Of a stretch of 64,000 bases of DNA, positions 23,074-31,909 are shown piece by piece; positions within the stretch are counted from its first letter, which is position 1; every line of letters begins with the position of its first letter. Location of the stretch: NCBI GenBank assembly GCA_902797025.1, contig CADBRN010000015.1:1-64000 (forward strand), in the 5' to 3' direction. Position numbers and translations under genes: made by a program. The notes beneath the pieces are model-generated. The model was not told where the DNA came from. It ran no database searches and was given only the letters and a program-made list of their open reading frames with translations. The DNA is from an uncultured Lachnospiraceae bacterium. Lineage in GTDB: Bacteria; Bacillota; Clostridia; Lachnospirales; Lachnospiraceae.

Positions 23074-23349
23074 ATGCAGATTACGGATGTCAGAATTCGA
23101 CGTGTCACGAAGGACGACGGCAAGATGAAAGCGTTCGTTTCAATCACGATTGATGACCAGTTTGTCGTTCACGACATCAAGGTGATTGAAGGCGAAAAAG
23201 GGCTGTTCATCGCCATGCCGAGCAGGAAGACAGCGGATGGAGAGTACCGGGATATTGCACATCCGATCAACTCGGAAACGAGAGCGGAGATTCAGAACAT
23301 TATCCTGGAGAAGTATCTGGAGACTGAAGACGAGACCGAAACAATGTGA
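23074..23349 (+). CDS. spoVG: SpoVG-family RNA/DNA-binding regulator
   Basis: SpoVG is a small nucleic-acid-binding regulator widespread in Firmicutes, linked to sporulation, septation and surface properties. The 91-residue product matches the family throughout: [61 protein letters not shown] lies seven bases before the ATG. Only 41 bases separate it from glgD and no promoter is evident between them, so it may be co-transcribed with the glycogen genes. A strong terminator follows at 23408. Its presence does not prove that the organism sporulates. Confidence 0.97.
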   Translation: MQITDVRIRRVTKDDGKMKAFVSITIDDQFVVHDIKVIEGEKGLFIAMPSRKTADGEYRDIAHPINSETRAEIQNIILEKYLETEDETETM

Positions 23350-23407
23350 GCATCAAGTACTCCGTATACCAGACTTGTTGAACATTTATTAAAATCAGAA
23401 GAAACGT

Positions 23408-23440
23408 AAAAAAGAGGCGCAGAGATGCGTCTCTTTTTTA
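23408..23440 (+). terminator. Terminator of glgC-glgD-spoVG
   Basis: An A-tract plus GAGGCGCA pairs with TGCGTCTC plus a T-tract around the loop GAGA, giving a 14-bp stem flanked by A6 and T6. Confidence 0.9.
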
Positions 23441-23464
23441 CAGGGCGGGCGGGCCGGTTCGTTC

Positions 23465-23493
23465 TTGCGTAAATCGGGGTCAGCCGCTACAAT
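23465..23493 (+). promoter_or_regulatory. Promoter of the rRNA methyltransferase gene
   Basis: TTGCGT (23465-23470), 17 bases, TACAAT (23488-23493). Predicted leader of about 35 bases. Confidence 0.55.
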
Positions 23494-23535
23494 CAAGATG
23501 ATGTTGTCATAATTTTGAGAAAGAGGGATCCGTAG

Positions 23536-25074
23536 ATGAAACTTCCGGAAGCATTTTTGAATCGAATGAAAACGATGCTCGGCGATGAGGAGTATGAATC
23601 GTTTCTGCGCGCCTGCTCCGGAAATCCGGTGCGCGGACTTCGAATCAACCCGATGAAAATTACTCGGGAGGAGTTTGAGGCTTCCGCACCGTTTCCCGTG
23701 CGCAGGGTTCCCTGGGTTGAGAACGGCTACATCTATCCGGAGGATGTGCGCCCGTCACTCCATCCGTACTATTCGGCCGGCGTCTACTATCTGCAGGAGC
23801 CAAGCGCGATGACGCCGGGAGACCGGCTGGATATCGGACCGGGGGATACGGTGCTGGATCTCTGCGCGGCGCCGGGAGGAAAGGCGACGCAGCTGGCGGC
23901 GAAGCTTCTCTGTGCGGGAGAGGGAGGCCTTCTCGTCGCGAACGAGATCAGCAATGCCCGGGCGAAGGCGCTTCTCCGGAATCTGGAGCTGTTCGGTGCG
24001 AGAAATTTCCTTGTGACGAATGAGCGTCCGGACCGGCTTGCCGCGGCATTTCCGCTCTTTTTCGACAAGATTCTGATCGATGCGCCGTGTTCCGGCGAGG
24101 GAATGTTCCGCAGACAGCCCGATGTCGCCGATGCGTGGAGCGAAGAGAAAGTGAGGAAGCTTGCCAGAGTTCAGAGGCAGATTCTTGAAGAGGGCTACCG
24201 GATGCTGAGACCGGGAGGACAGCTGCTCTACTCAACCTGCACATTTTCTCCCGCGGAAAATGAGGAGAATATCGCGGATTTTCTCGCGGATCATCCGGAT
24301 ATCACCCTGATTCCGATCCGGCCGTATGAAGGATTTGCGGAGGGTCGTCCGGACTGGGTCACCCGGGATCTGCCGGAAAGCCGCCTCGCGACACTCCGAA
24401 GATGCATCCGGATCTGGCCGCACAGGATGGAGGGAGAAGGGCATTTTCTCGCGCTGATGAAAAAAGAAGATGACGGCAGCGGCGAGAGAGTGGAAGGTTC
24501 GGAGTTTCCGCGCAGGAGCCGGAAGAGCGAAAGGAAAAATCCCCCCGCCGGCAGGAACGAAAGAGCGTCCCGGGGCGGAGTCGGAAGGAAAGAATCCCGC
24601 CGGACCCGTCAGGGAGAGAAGAAGAACGGGAATCCGGAAGATTTCCGCACCTTCCTGGATGAAATGGAGATCCGTCTCCCGGAAGGCAGGATCGAGATTC
24701 GCGGGGAGCGTGTATATCTGCTTCCGGACCTTCCGGAGGAGGCGCTTCATCTGAATTTTCTCCGGTGCGGCGTCTGCCTCGGCGAACTGAAAAAGAACCG
24801 GTTTGAACCGGCCCATCAATTCGCGCTGATCCTCTCCCGTGAAACCTGCGGCGCCTGCCTGGAATTTTCCCCGGGGGACCGGGCACTCGCCTCGTTTCTT
24901 GCGGGCGGCACCGTCCGGTTTGACGGGACGGAGGCACAGCGACAGGGAGGGGCCGGCGCGCCTGTCCCCGGATGGAATCTGGTTCTTGCCGGCCGTTTTC
25001 CGGTCGGATGGGGGAAGTACGCGGACGGTGTTCTGAAGAACAAGATTCCTCAGTCCTGGCGGATCGAACCGTGA
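23536..25074 (+). CDS. RsmF/YebU-like rRNA cytosine-C5 methyltransferase
   Basis: A member of the NOL1/NOP2/Sun family that puts a methyl group on C5 of an rRNA cytosine. An N-terminal RNA-binding lobe contains RGLRINPMK. The SAM-binding motif is LDLCAAPGGKATQLA. The two catalytic cysteines lie in DAPCSGEGMFRRQPD and YSTCTFSPAENE. The C-terminal part (about 365-512) is the RsmF-type extension. Between catalytic and C-terminal parts is a 55-residue, highly basic Arg/Lys/Gly/Glu stretch (about 315-370), probably disordered. Length 512. The exact rRNA target cannot be told from the sequence. Confidence 0.93.
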   Translation: MKLPEAFLNRMKTMLGDEEYESFLRACSGNPVRGLRINPMKITREEFEASAPFPVRRVPWVENGYIYPEDVRPSLHPYYSAGVYYLQEPSAMTPGDRLDIGPGDTVLDLCAAPGGKATQLAAKLLCAGEGGLLVANEISNARAKALLRNLELFGARNFLVTNERPDRLAAAFPLFFDKILIDAPCSGEGMFRRQPDVADAWSEEKVRKLARVQRQILEEGYRMLRPGGQLLYSTCTFSPAENEENIADFLADHPDITLIPIRPYEGFAEGRPDWVTRDLPESRLATLRRCIRIWPHRMEGEGHFLALMKKEDDGSGERVEGSEFPRRSRKSERKNPPAGRNERASRGGVGRKESRRTRQGEKKNGNPEDFRTFLDEMEIRLPEGRIEIRGERVYLLPDLPEEALHLNFLRCGVCLGELKKNRFEPAHQFALILSRETCGACLEFSPGDRALASFLAGGTVRFDGTEAQRQGGAGAPVPGWNLVLAGRFPVGWGKYADGVLKNKIPQSWRIEP

Positions 25075-25177
25075 CCGGACGGCGGCGGAACGCACCGTAT
25101 GAAATGACAAGCCGCTGAAAAACCGTATATAAAATATGATGAAAAAGAATCGCAATTGCCTTGTATGAATGTGATAA

Positions 25178-25206
25178 TTGACGAAAGTGGGGCTTCCCTT
25201 TATAAT
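25178..25206 (+). promoter_or_regulatory. Promoter of the OPT transporter operon
   Basis: TTGACG (25178-25183), 17 bases, TATAAT (25201-25206). The leader to the ATG is about 115 bases and I see no regulatory structure in it. Confidence 0.8.
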
Positions 25207-25326
25207 TATTATTTAAGAATGCTCATCGGATAAAAGATGTGTAAAATTTCATTCAAGAAAGATGAAACAAACTGACCCTGCACATGAATCGAATCCGGGG
25301 CAATATAAGAAAACAGAGGAAGAAAT

Positions 25327-27213
25327 ATGGATAACAACAAAGAAGAATTTAAGCCCTACATATCTGCTGACAAAAATTTACCCGAGCTGACCGCTACTTC
25401 GATCATCCTCGGTATCATCCTCGCGATTGTGTTCGGCGCGGCGAACGCTTATCTCGGACTCCGCGTCGGACTGACGATCTCCGCGTCGATTCCCGCGGCG
25501 GTTATTTCGATGGGAATCTGCCGCGGACTGCTTCGAAGAGACAATATTCTTGAGAATAACATGGTTCAGACGATCGGTTCGGCCGGCGAGTCGCTTGCAG
25601 CCGGCGCGATCTTCACGATGCCGGCTCTGTTCATGTGGGCGAAGGAAGGCGCGGTGGCCAATCCGTCCGTCGCGACGATCGCCGTCATCGCCATGCTCGG
25701 CGGTACGCTGGGCGTTCTGTTCATGATCCCGCTCCGCAACGCACTGATCGTAGAGGAGCACGGCACACTTCCGTATCCGGAGGGGACAGCGTGCTCGGAG
25801 GTGCTCCTTGCGGGAGAAGAGGGCGGATCCAGCGCCAGAAGCGTCTTTGCCGGTCTCGGCATCGCTGCGGTTTACAAGTTCATCGCGGACGGGCTGAAAG
25901 TATTCCCGTCTGAGATCGCTTATGACTTTAAAAATTACAAGGGCGCGGGATGTGGTATGGATGTGCTCCCGTCTCTGGTCGGCGTCGGATTTATCTGCGG
26001 TCCGAAGATCTCTTCCTATATGTTCGGAGGCGGCGTTCTGGCGTGGTTCGTTCTCATGCCGCTGATCTTCGTGTTCGGTTCGGCTCTTCCGGACGTGGTT
26101 TATCCGGCGACGAAGACGATCGCGGAGCTCGGAACCGGCGGCCTGTGGAGCAATTACATCCGCTACATCGGTGCGGGCGCGGTCGCCTGCGGAGGCATGA
26201 TCTCCCTGATCAAGTCGTTCCCGATGATTATCCGTGCGTTTAAGAAGTCCATGGCCGCACTGAAAAACAAGCAGGAAACGTATACGCGTACGACGAAGGA
26301 CCTTCCGCTGAACTTTGTCCTCATCGTCTCCGCGGTGATCGCGGTTCTTCTGTGGCTGATCCCGGCTGTTCCGGTGAGCCTCGGCGGTGCGATTCTCATC
26401 GTGATCTTCGGATTTTTCTTCGTGACGGTATCCGCCCGTATGGTCGGTATCGTAGGAAGCTCCAACAACCCGGTATCCGGTATGACGATCGCGACGCTGC
26501 TGATCACGACGATTATTCTGAAGGTGACCGGAAACATCGGGACAGGCGGAATGATCGCGGCGATCACGATCGGATCGGTGATCTGCATCGCGGCGGCGAT
26601 CGCGGGAGATGTCTCACAGGATCTGAAGACCGGCTACATCGTCGGGGCTACGCCCTGGAAGCAGCAGGTCGGTGAGATCTTCGGCGTCCTTGCATCGGCG
26701 GTCGCGATCGGATTCGTTATGTATATCCTGAATGCGGGATACGGTTTCGGTTCCGCCGAGCTTCCGGCTCCGCAGGCAGGGATGATGAAGATGATCGTTG
26801 AAGGCGTTATGAGCGGAAACCTTCCCTGGGCCCTCGTATTTGTCGGTGTGTTTATCGCCCTGATCGCCGAACTCTTCGGTATTCCGGTGCTTCCGTTCGC
26901 CGTCGGCATGTATCTTCCGATCTATACCACGACCGGTATCATGGTCGGAGGCGTCATCCGCTTTATTTTTGACCGGAAGAAAGGGACGGAGACCGAGAAG
27001 AAGGCCAGAGCGAACCGCGGCGTGCTGTTCGCATCCGGCATGATCGCCGGAGAGGGTCTGGTCGGAGTTCTTCTGGCTGTCTTCGCGTTTGTCGGCGTCG
27101 ATATCTCGCTGAAAAACGGCCTGAACCAGATCGGATCGATCGTGTTCTTTGCAATCCTGATCGCTCTGTTCGTCTGCATGACCGGTAAGAAAAAAGCCGG
27201 GAGCGACCGGTGA
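25327..27213 (+). CDS. OPT-family oligopeptide transporter
   Basis: A polytopic membrane carrier of the OPT family, which imports short peptides or metal-chelate-like compounds by ion coupling. The 628 residues contain about 15 hydrophobic segments. Family landmarks near the N terminus are NAYLGLRVGLTISASIPAAV and SAGESLAAGAIFTMPAL; later come PYPEGTACSEVLLAGEEGG and GSSNNPVSGMTIATLL. GAGGAAG precedes the ATG. It leads an apparent operon with a PqqD-like protein (24-base gap) and an aminoacyl-histidine dipeptidase, consistent with peptide uptake followed by hydrolysis. Family is certain; substrate unknown. Confidence 0.95.
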   Translation: MDNNKEEFKPYISADKNLPELTATSIILGIILAIVFGAANAYLGLRVGLTISASIPAAVISMGICRGLLRRDNILENNMVQTIGSAGESLAAGAIFTMPALFMWAKEGAVANPSVATIAVIAMLGGTLGVLFMIPLRNALIVEEHGTLPYPEGTACSEVLLAGEEGGSSARSVFAGLGIAAVYKFIADGLKVFPSEIAYDFKNYKGAGCGMDVLPSLVGVGFICGPKISSYMFGGGVLAWFVLMPLIFVFGSALPDVVYPATKTIAELGTGGLWSNYIRYIGAGAVACGGMISLIKSFPMIIRAFKKSMAALKNKQETYTRTTKDLPLNFVLIVSAVIAVLLWLIPAVPVSLGGAILIVIFGFFFVTVSARMVGIVGSSNNPVSGMTIATLLITTIILKVTGNIGTGGMIAAITIGSVICIAAAIAGDVSQDLKTGYIVGATPWKQQVGEIFGVLASAVAIGFVMYILNAGYGFGSAELPAPQAGMMKMIVEGVMSGNLPWALVFVGVFIALIAELFGIPVLPFAVGMYLPIYTTTGIMVGGVIRFIFDRKKGTETEKKARANRGVLFASGMIAGEGLVGVLLAVFAFVGVDISLKNGLNQIGSIVFFAILIALFVCMTGKKKAGSDR

Positions 27214-27237
27214 TCAGCCGCCGGAGAACCATATAGT

Positions 27238-27609
27238 ATGACAAAAAAGACGAAAGAAAATTATCTGGACTTTGTTCCGCGCCCGAACCGCCTGTTTGAA
27301 ACATCGGTCAACGAGGCCGGGCATGTGGAAATTCTGACGGAACATCGGGGGTTCTACAACAAAATCGCCCAGAAAGTGTTCAAAAAACCGCGTTTTTCCC
27401 ATATCGAACTGGATGAATTCGGAACATTCATCTGGAATCAGATGGACGGGAAGAAGAGTATCTATGAGATCGGCGCGGAGGTAAAGAATCAGTTCGGAGA
27501 AAAAGCCGAGCCGCTCTATGAGCGGCTCAGCAAATTTATGAAGGTACTGCACGATCAGCATTATATCGTCTATGAGAACAAGCTGACCGGCGGGAACAAA
27601 GAAGCATAA
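27238..27609 (+). CDS. Stand-alone PqqD-like protein
   Basis: A 123-residue soluble protein resembling PqqD, the small winged-helix chaperone that presents precursor peptides to radical-SAM enzymes in RiPP synthesis. The features are a hydrophobic helix-strand pattern with FSHIELDEFGTFIWNQMDGKKSIYEIG and then LYERLSKFMKVLHDQHYIVYEN. Here there is no radical-SAM gene, precursor peptide or leader peptidase in the neighbourhood. It lies instead between an OPT peptide transporter and a dipeptidase, 24 and 18 bases away. I infer a role linked to peptide binding or to the transporter. The ribosome site is weak (GGAGAA 12 bases upstream). Confidence 0.75.
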   Translation: MTKKTKENYLDFVPRPNRLFETSVNEAGHVEILTEHRGFYNKIAQKVFKKPRFSHIELDEFGTFIWNQMDGKKSIYEIGAEVKNQFGEKAEPLYERLSKFMKVLHDQHYIVYENKLTGGNKEA

Positions 27610-27627
27610 GTGAAAAGAGGCAGCATC

Positions 27628-29082
27628 ATGAGAGTATTGGAAAATCTGGAGCCGAAGGCGGTGTTTCATTTCTTCGAGGATCTGACCGGGATTCCGCGTC
27701 CCTCCTACCATGAGAAGGCAGTCAGCGATTATCTTGTAAAGTTCGCGAAGGACCGCAATCTGGAGGTTTATCAGGATGATCTCTTCAATGTGATCATCAT
27801 AAAGGAAGCTTCCGAAGGGTATGAAAATGTGGAGCCGATCATCCTGCAGGGTCATATGGATATGGTCTGCGAGAAAAATCCCGGCGTGGAGAAAGACATG
27901 GAGAAAGAGGGCCTCGATCTCGAGATCGACGGCGACTATATCCGGGCAAAGGGTACGACGCTGGGCGGAGACGACGGCATCGCGGTCGCGTACGCTCTGG
28001 CGCTGCTTGATTCGGATACCCTGAAACATCCGAGACTGGAGTTTGTCTGCACGGTCTCCGAGGAAGTCGGTATGGACGGCGCCCATGCGATCGATCTTTC
28101 TCCGCTGAAGGGGCATCTTCTTCTGAATATGGATTCAGAGGACGAGGGCATCGTCCTTGCAGGGTGTGCAGGCGGAGGATCCGCGAATATCCGGCGTCCT
28201 CTGATCCGTGAGGAGAAGGATTGGGACCGTATGATGATTCATATCGACGGTCTTGCAGGCGGACATTCGGGAACCGAGATCAATAAGGGACGGGCCAGCT
28301 CGGTCGATCTGATGGGACGTGTCCTTCGCGGCCTTTCGGCGGTCACGAAGCTTCGTGTCGTCGCCCTTGAGAACGGAACGAAAGACAATGCGATTTCCCG
28401 GGAGGGACGCGTCGTAATCGCGGTTCAGAGCAGGGAGGCTGCCGCGGCGGAGCTGGAAAAGATCTGCAGCGCGGTTCAAAGTGAGTACAGTGTGGTTGAT
28501 CCGGATATCCGCATCACGGCGGAAGATCCGGCGGGATATCCGGAGGACATTTCGGGTCTTGATCCGCTGGCGAAGAAAGATTCGAAGGCGGTGATTTCTC
28601 TTCTGACCGCGCTGCCGCAGGGGATCCGGCGCATGAGTGACAATGTGCCGGGAATGGTCGAGACTTCTCTGAACTGGGGTGTCGCGTCGGCTGCGGGCGA
28701 TGTGTTCACGATGCGCGCCGCGGTCCGCAGTTCCGTCGGAACGGCGAAAGAGGCACTGTTCGAACAGGTCGGATGGATCGCGAAGAGTTACGGAGCATCG
28801 ATGGAGATAACCGGAGAGTATCCTGCCTGGGAGTGGGTTGATCAGTCCGTGCTCCGCGACAAAATGGCGCGCATTTACAGGGAGATGTTCGGCAGGGATC
28901 TCGTTATTCAGACGATTCACGCCGGCGTCGAGTGCGGGCTGCTCTCGGAAAAGATCCCGGGGATGGACGCGATTTCGATGGGACCGGATATTCTCGATAT
29001 ACACACGCCGAACGAACACCTCTCCATTTCTTCGGTACAGAGAATGTGGGATTTCATCGTCCGGATTATTGAGACAAAATGA
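27628..29082 (+). CDS. pepD: Aminoacyl-histidine dipeptidase (M20 family)
   Basis: A cytosolic metallopeptidase that cleaves Xaa-His and related dipeptides. The 484 residues are the usual length. Zinc-site landmarks are LQGHMDMVCEK, GTTLGGDDGIAVA, CTVSEEVGMDGA, LNMDSEDEG and GHSGTEINKGRA in the lid domain; IHAGVECGLLSEKIPGMDAISMGP lies near the end. The start is ATG 27628 after AAGAGG; an in-frame GTG at 27610 overlaps the ribosome site. Placed last in the OPT-pqqD-like-pepD group, it likely digests imported peptides. A GC-rich hairpin follows at 29091. Confidence 0.96.
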   Translation: MRVLENLEPKAVFHFFEDLTGIPRPSYHEKAVSDYLVKFAKDRNLEVYQDDLFNVIIIKEASEGYENVEPIILQGHMDMVCEKNPGVEKDMEKEGLDLEIDGDYIRAKGTTLGGDDGIAVAYALALLDSDTLKHPRLEFVCTVSEEVGMDGAHAIDLSPLKGHLLLNMDSEDEGIVLAGCAGGGSANIRRPLIREEKDWDRMMIHIDGLAGGHSGTEINKGRASSVDLMGRVLRGLSAVTKLRVVALENGTKDNAISREGRVVIAVQSREAAAAELEKICSAVQSEYSVVDPDIRITAEDPAGYPEDISGLDPLAKKDSKAVISLLTALPQGIRRMSDNVPGMVETSLNWGVASAAGDVFTMRAAVRSSVGTAKEALFEQVGWIAKSYGASMEITGEYPAWEWVDQSVLRDKMARIYREMFGRDLVIQTIHAGVECGLLSEKIPGMDAISMGPDILDIHTPNEHLSISSVQRMWDFIVRIIETK

Positions 29083-29090
29083 CAGCCGGG

Positions 29091-29121
29091 CGGCGCGGCG
29101 GACAGCAGATCTGCCGCGCCG
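29091..29121 (+). terminator. Possible terminator hairpin after pepD
   Basis: CGGCGCGGC (29091-29099) pairs with GCCGCGCCG (29113-29121). No T-run follows directly, so intrinsic termination is doubtful. Confidence 0.4.
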
Positions 29122-29151
29122 GAGATTTACGAAAAAAATAATAAAAAAGTG

Positions 29152-29180
29152 TTGACAAGAAGGGTACACCCATATATAAT
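29152..29180 (+). promoter_or_regulatory. tRNA-Pro promoter
   Basis: Full consensus: TTGACA (29152-29157), 17 bases, TATAAT (29175-29180), with an A-rich stretch upstream that could act as an UP element. Transcription would start near 29187, about 40 bases before the tRNA. Confidence 0.92.
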
Positions 29181-29225
29181 TATTTTTGCTGACGGGCCAA
29201 AGGGTAAACGGTCCGGGCGGTGAAT

Positions 29226-29299
29226 CGAAGCGTGGCTCAGTTTGGTAGAGCGCTGCGTTCGGGACGCAGAGGCCGCTGGTTCGAATCCAGTCGCTTCGA
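29226..29299 (+). tRNA. tRNA-Pro (anticodon CGG)
   Basis: A 74-base cloverleaf. The acceptor stem CGAAGCG (29226-29232) pairs with CGCTTCG (29292-29298), with discriminator A29299. The anticodon stem CTGCG/CGCAG holds the loop TTCGGGA, anticodon CGG at 29260-29262, reading CCG codons. The T arm is GCTGG-TTCGAAT-CCAGT with one G-U pair. C1-G72 and A73 fit proline tRNAs. The 3' CCA is not encoded and must be added by the CCA enzyme. It is a single-gene unit with its own consensus promoter and terminator. Confidence 0.97.
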
Positions 29300-29307
29300 C
29301 TGTGAAA

Positions 29308-29341
29308 GCTCAGAGATGGTTGATCATCTCCGGGCTTTTTT
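29308..29341 (+). terminator. tRNA-Pro terminator
   Basis: GCTCAGAGATG (29308-29318) pairs with CATCTCCGGGC (29325-29335) with one mismatch and one G-U, followed by TTTTTT. Confidence 0.9.
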
Positions 29342-29360
29342 GCTGTTACGGGCTGTTCCG

Positions 29361-29389
29361 TTGAGATACAGCGGTAATTATGTTATGAT
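29361..29389 (+). promoter_or_regulatory. Promoter of the nitroreductase gene
   Basis: TTGAGA (29361-29366), 17 bases, TATGAT (29384-29389). Confidence 0.65.
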
Positions 29390-29427
29390 AACAGTATCAC
29401 AGCTCGTTTTGACGAGGAGGAATACAG

Positions 29428-30279
29428 ATGAGATACACAGAATTAACAGAAAAAAGAAGGTCCGTACGGAATTACAGTGACAGAGAGATCCCCAAGGCTG
29501 AGATCGAAACGATTCAGTCGTGGTTCAACGATGAAGCGAAGCATCTGATCCCGGGGATCGATGTAGAGCTCGGCATTTTTACCGGAAATGCGAAGAACCG
29601 CCTGGAGGGCGTCGCCGGATACAAAGGATATGCGCTCGGAGCGCCGGCTTATCTGCTGATGCTTTCTGAACCGGATCCGTATTATCTTGAAAATGTCGGA
29701 TTCATCGGCGAGGATCTGATGCTGAAGCTGACGGACATGGGTCTTGCGTCCTGCTGGCTGAGTGTCCATGACAGCGATCAGGTCAAGCAGGCACTTTTGC
29801 TTCAGAATGACAAGGAAGTCGCAGGCATCATCGCCTGCGGATATCCTGAGAAAAATACGGGAGAGAGAAAGCTCGACATCAAGAGTCCTTCCAATGTCAC
29901 ACTTCAGGAAGAAAAGAGTAAACTTCCGAAGCTTTCCCAGCATGACCTCGTCTATTATGAAGAGTGGGGGAAACCGGTGGACTGGGAATCCGGCGCTGTT
30001 CATGAATATCTTGACAATGCGCTTTACGCGGCCAGCCTCGCGCCGACGTACATGAACAAACAGCCGTACCGGTTTATTCTGTCCGGGAAGAAACTGCTTC
30101 TCTGCGTTTACCGGCCGTCGGAGACCCCGAAGATTGAGCTCGGAATCGACCTCGGCGCAGTCATGCTGAACTTCTACGGAGTTTATCAGGAGTATATCAA
30201 CAGCGGAAGTACATGGCAGATGGTACAGGGTACCGATGATCATGAGGATCACCGGATCGTGGCAAGCATCGAGATCTGA
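29428..30279 (+). CDS. Nitroreductase-family flavoprotein
   Basis: A 283-residue FMN-dependent oxidoreductase of the putative-TM-nitroreductase type, in which two half-domains form one fold. The N-terminal signature is TEKRRSVRNYSDREIP with the Arg-Ser-Arg FMN phosphate contact. GEDLMLKLTDMGLASCWLS and VAGIIACGYPEK are typical. The second half has EYLDNALYAASLAPTYMNKQPYRF and ELGIDLGAVMLNFYGVYQEY. GAGGAGG precedes the ATG. The gene is probably monocistronic and is followed by a perfect 11-bp GC-rich hairpin at 30296-30327 without a T-run. The physiological substrate cannot be inferred. Confidence 0.9.
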   Translation: MRYTELTEKRRSVRNYSDREIPKAEIETIQSWFNDEAKHLIPGIDVELGIFTGNAKNRLEGVAGYKGYALGAPAYLLMLSEPDPYYLENVGFIGEDLMLKLTDMGLASCWLSVHDSDQVKQALLLQNDKEVAGIIACGYPEKNTGERKLDIKSPSNVTLQEEKSKLPKLSQHDLVYYEEWGKPVDWESGAVHEYLDNALYAASLAPTYMNKQPYRFILSGKKLLLCVYRPSETPKIELGIDLGAVMLNFYGVYQEYINSGSTWQMVQGTDDHEDHRIVASIEI

Positions 30280-30295
30280 GCCGTCCCTGCAGCTG

Positions 30296-30327
30296 CGGTA
30301 CCGGTCTTGCGGAACGGACCGGTACCG
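30296..30327. other. GC-rich hairpin after the nitroreductase gene
   Basis: CGGTACCGGTC (30296-30306) is the exact reverse complement of GACCGGTACCG (30317-30327). Position suggests transcript-end stabilisation or termination, but no T-run follows. Confidence 0.5.
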
Positions 30328-30367
30328 TGGGGAACGATCCGTACAGAAACGTAATCTTTCATTTTTC

Positions 30368-30396
30368 TTGACGATAACCGCAAACTTTACTATGAT
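30368..30396 (+). promoter_or_regulatory. Promoter of the alanine/sodium symporter gene
   Basis: TTGACG (30368-30373), 17 bases, TATGAT (30391-30396). Confidence 0.75.
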
Positions 30397-30435
30397 GGAA
30401 CAGTCTTGTGAAAAGAATAACGTCAATGAGGGAAG

Positions 30436-31866
30436 ATGAGAAAGATGAAAGGTTTTATGTACATACTGACTCAAATCGATGATGCCGTATGGGGTGTGCC
30501 GCTTATGGTGCTGATTCTCGCGGGCGGCATACTTCTGACCGTGCGGATGCGCTTTCTTCAGACCAGAAAACTTCCGCTTGCGCTGAAGTGGATGGTTCGC
30601 AATGAAGAGGGCGGAAAGGGTGAAGTTACCAGTTTCGCCGCGCTGTGTACGGCACTGTCCGCAACGATCGGCACCGGCAATATCGTCGGCGTCGCGACCG
30701 CGGTGGGAACCGGCGGCCCGGGCGCGCTGTTCTGGATGATCGTCGCCGCGTTTTTCGGGATGGCGACGAAATATGCCGAAGGACTGCTGGCGATCAAGTA
30801 CCGCGAGTATGATTCGAAAACCGGTCATGCGCTGGGCGGCCCGTTCTATTACATCGAGCGGGGCATGGGAAGCAGATGGAAATGGCTCGCGAAAATCTTT
30901 GCGTTTTTCGGGATCTGCGTCGGTCTCTTCGGGATCGGAACTTTCAGTCAGGTGAACGGGATCTCCAGTGCGGTTCAGGGATTCTTTGATCCGGACAGAC
31001 AGAGCACCGTCACGATTCCCCGTATCGGCACCTATTCCTGGGCGGTTGTGATCGCGTCATTGTTTCTGACGCTGGTGGTGGCCCTTGTACTGATCGGAGG
31101 TCTGAAGAGAATCGCCGGCGTCAGCCAGGTCATCGTGCCGTTCATGGCGATTATCTATATTGTGACAACGGTGACGCTTGTGATCTTCAACATCACAAAA
31201 GTTCCGGAGGCGATCGGGGAAATCGTCGTGAGCGCCTTCAATCCTAAGGCTATCACAGGCGGTATCGTAGGATCGATGCTGGTTGCGATGCAGAAGGGAA
31301 TTTCCCGCGGTATTTTCTCGAATGAAGCGGGTCTCGGAAGTGCGCCGATCGCGGCCGCGGCGGCTCAGACAAACGAGCCGGTCCGTCAGGGACTCGTCAG
31401 CATGACGGGGACGTTCATCGATACGATCGTCATCTGCTCACTGACCGGTCTTTCGATCGTCACGACAGGCGCGTGGAAGGTGGAGGGTCTTGAGGGCGTT
31501 CAGGTCACGACGTACGCGTTCCAGCACGGACTGCCGTTCCCTGCGCGCGTCGCGAGCTTTATTCTGATGATCTGCCTGATTTTCTTCGCATTTACGACGA
31601 TCCTCGGCTGGGACTATTACAGTGAGCGATGCCTCGAATATATGACGAACGGAAAAGAGAAGGCAATCAGGATTTACCGGTGGCTTTACATCCTGGCTGT
31701 TTTCATCGGGCCATACATGACGGTAAAGGCGGTCTGGACGATCGCGGATATTTTCAACGGCCTGATGGCGATACCGAATATGATCGCGATCTTTGCGCTG
31801 TCCGGCGTCGTCGTGAAGGAAACAAAAGAATTTTTCGAGGCGGGCAAGGATAAAAATCAGGGATGA
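30436..31866 (+). CDS. Alanine/sodium symporter of the AGCS family
   Basis: A 476-residue membrane carrier that couples uptake of alanine or glycine to sodium. About 11 hydrophobic segments are visible. Signature stretches are SFAALCTALSATIGTGNIVGVATAV, GPGALFWMIVAAFFGMATKYAEG (both shown here in part), GGPFYYIERGMG, and ISRGIFSNEAGLGSAPIAAAA, which is highly characteristic. The ATG at 30436 follows GAGGGAAG; ATG 30445 in frame is an alternative start. The stop overlaps the region before a broken flavodoxin gene. Confidence 0.95.
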   Translation: MRKMKGFMYILTQIDDAVWGVPLMVLILAGGILLTVRMRFLQTRKLPLALKWMVRNEEGGKGEVTSFAALCTALSATIGTGNIVGVATAVGTGGPGALFWMIVAAFFGMATKYAEGLLAIKYREYDSKTGHALGGPFYYIERGMGSRWKWLAKIFAFFGICVGLFGIGTFSQVNGISSAVQGFFDPDRQSTVTIPRIGTYSWAVVIASLFLTLVVALVLIGGLKRIAGVSQVIVPFMAIIYIVTTVTLVIFNITKVPEAIGEIVVSAFNPKAITGGIVGSMLVAMQKGISRGIFSNEAGLGSAPIAAAAAQTNEPVRQGLVSMTGTFIDTIVICSLTGLSIVTTGAWKVEGLEGVQVTTYAFQHGLPFPARVASFILMICLIFFAFTTILGWDYYSERCLEYMTNGKEKAIRIYRWLYILAVFIGPYMTVKAVWTIADIFNGLMAIPNMIAIFALSGVVVKETKEFFEAGKDKNQG

Positions 31867-31909
31867 GGTGTCTGCCGGAAGTCCGGCAGCCGCAGAAAAG
31901 AGGAATGAT

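Noticed and set aside
27238..27609. A RiPP biosynthetic cluster around the PqqD-like gene
   Set aside because: No radical-SAM enzyme, precursor peptide or dedicated exporter is visible within several kilobases on either side.
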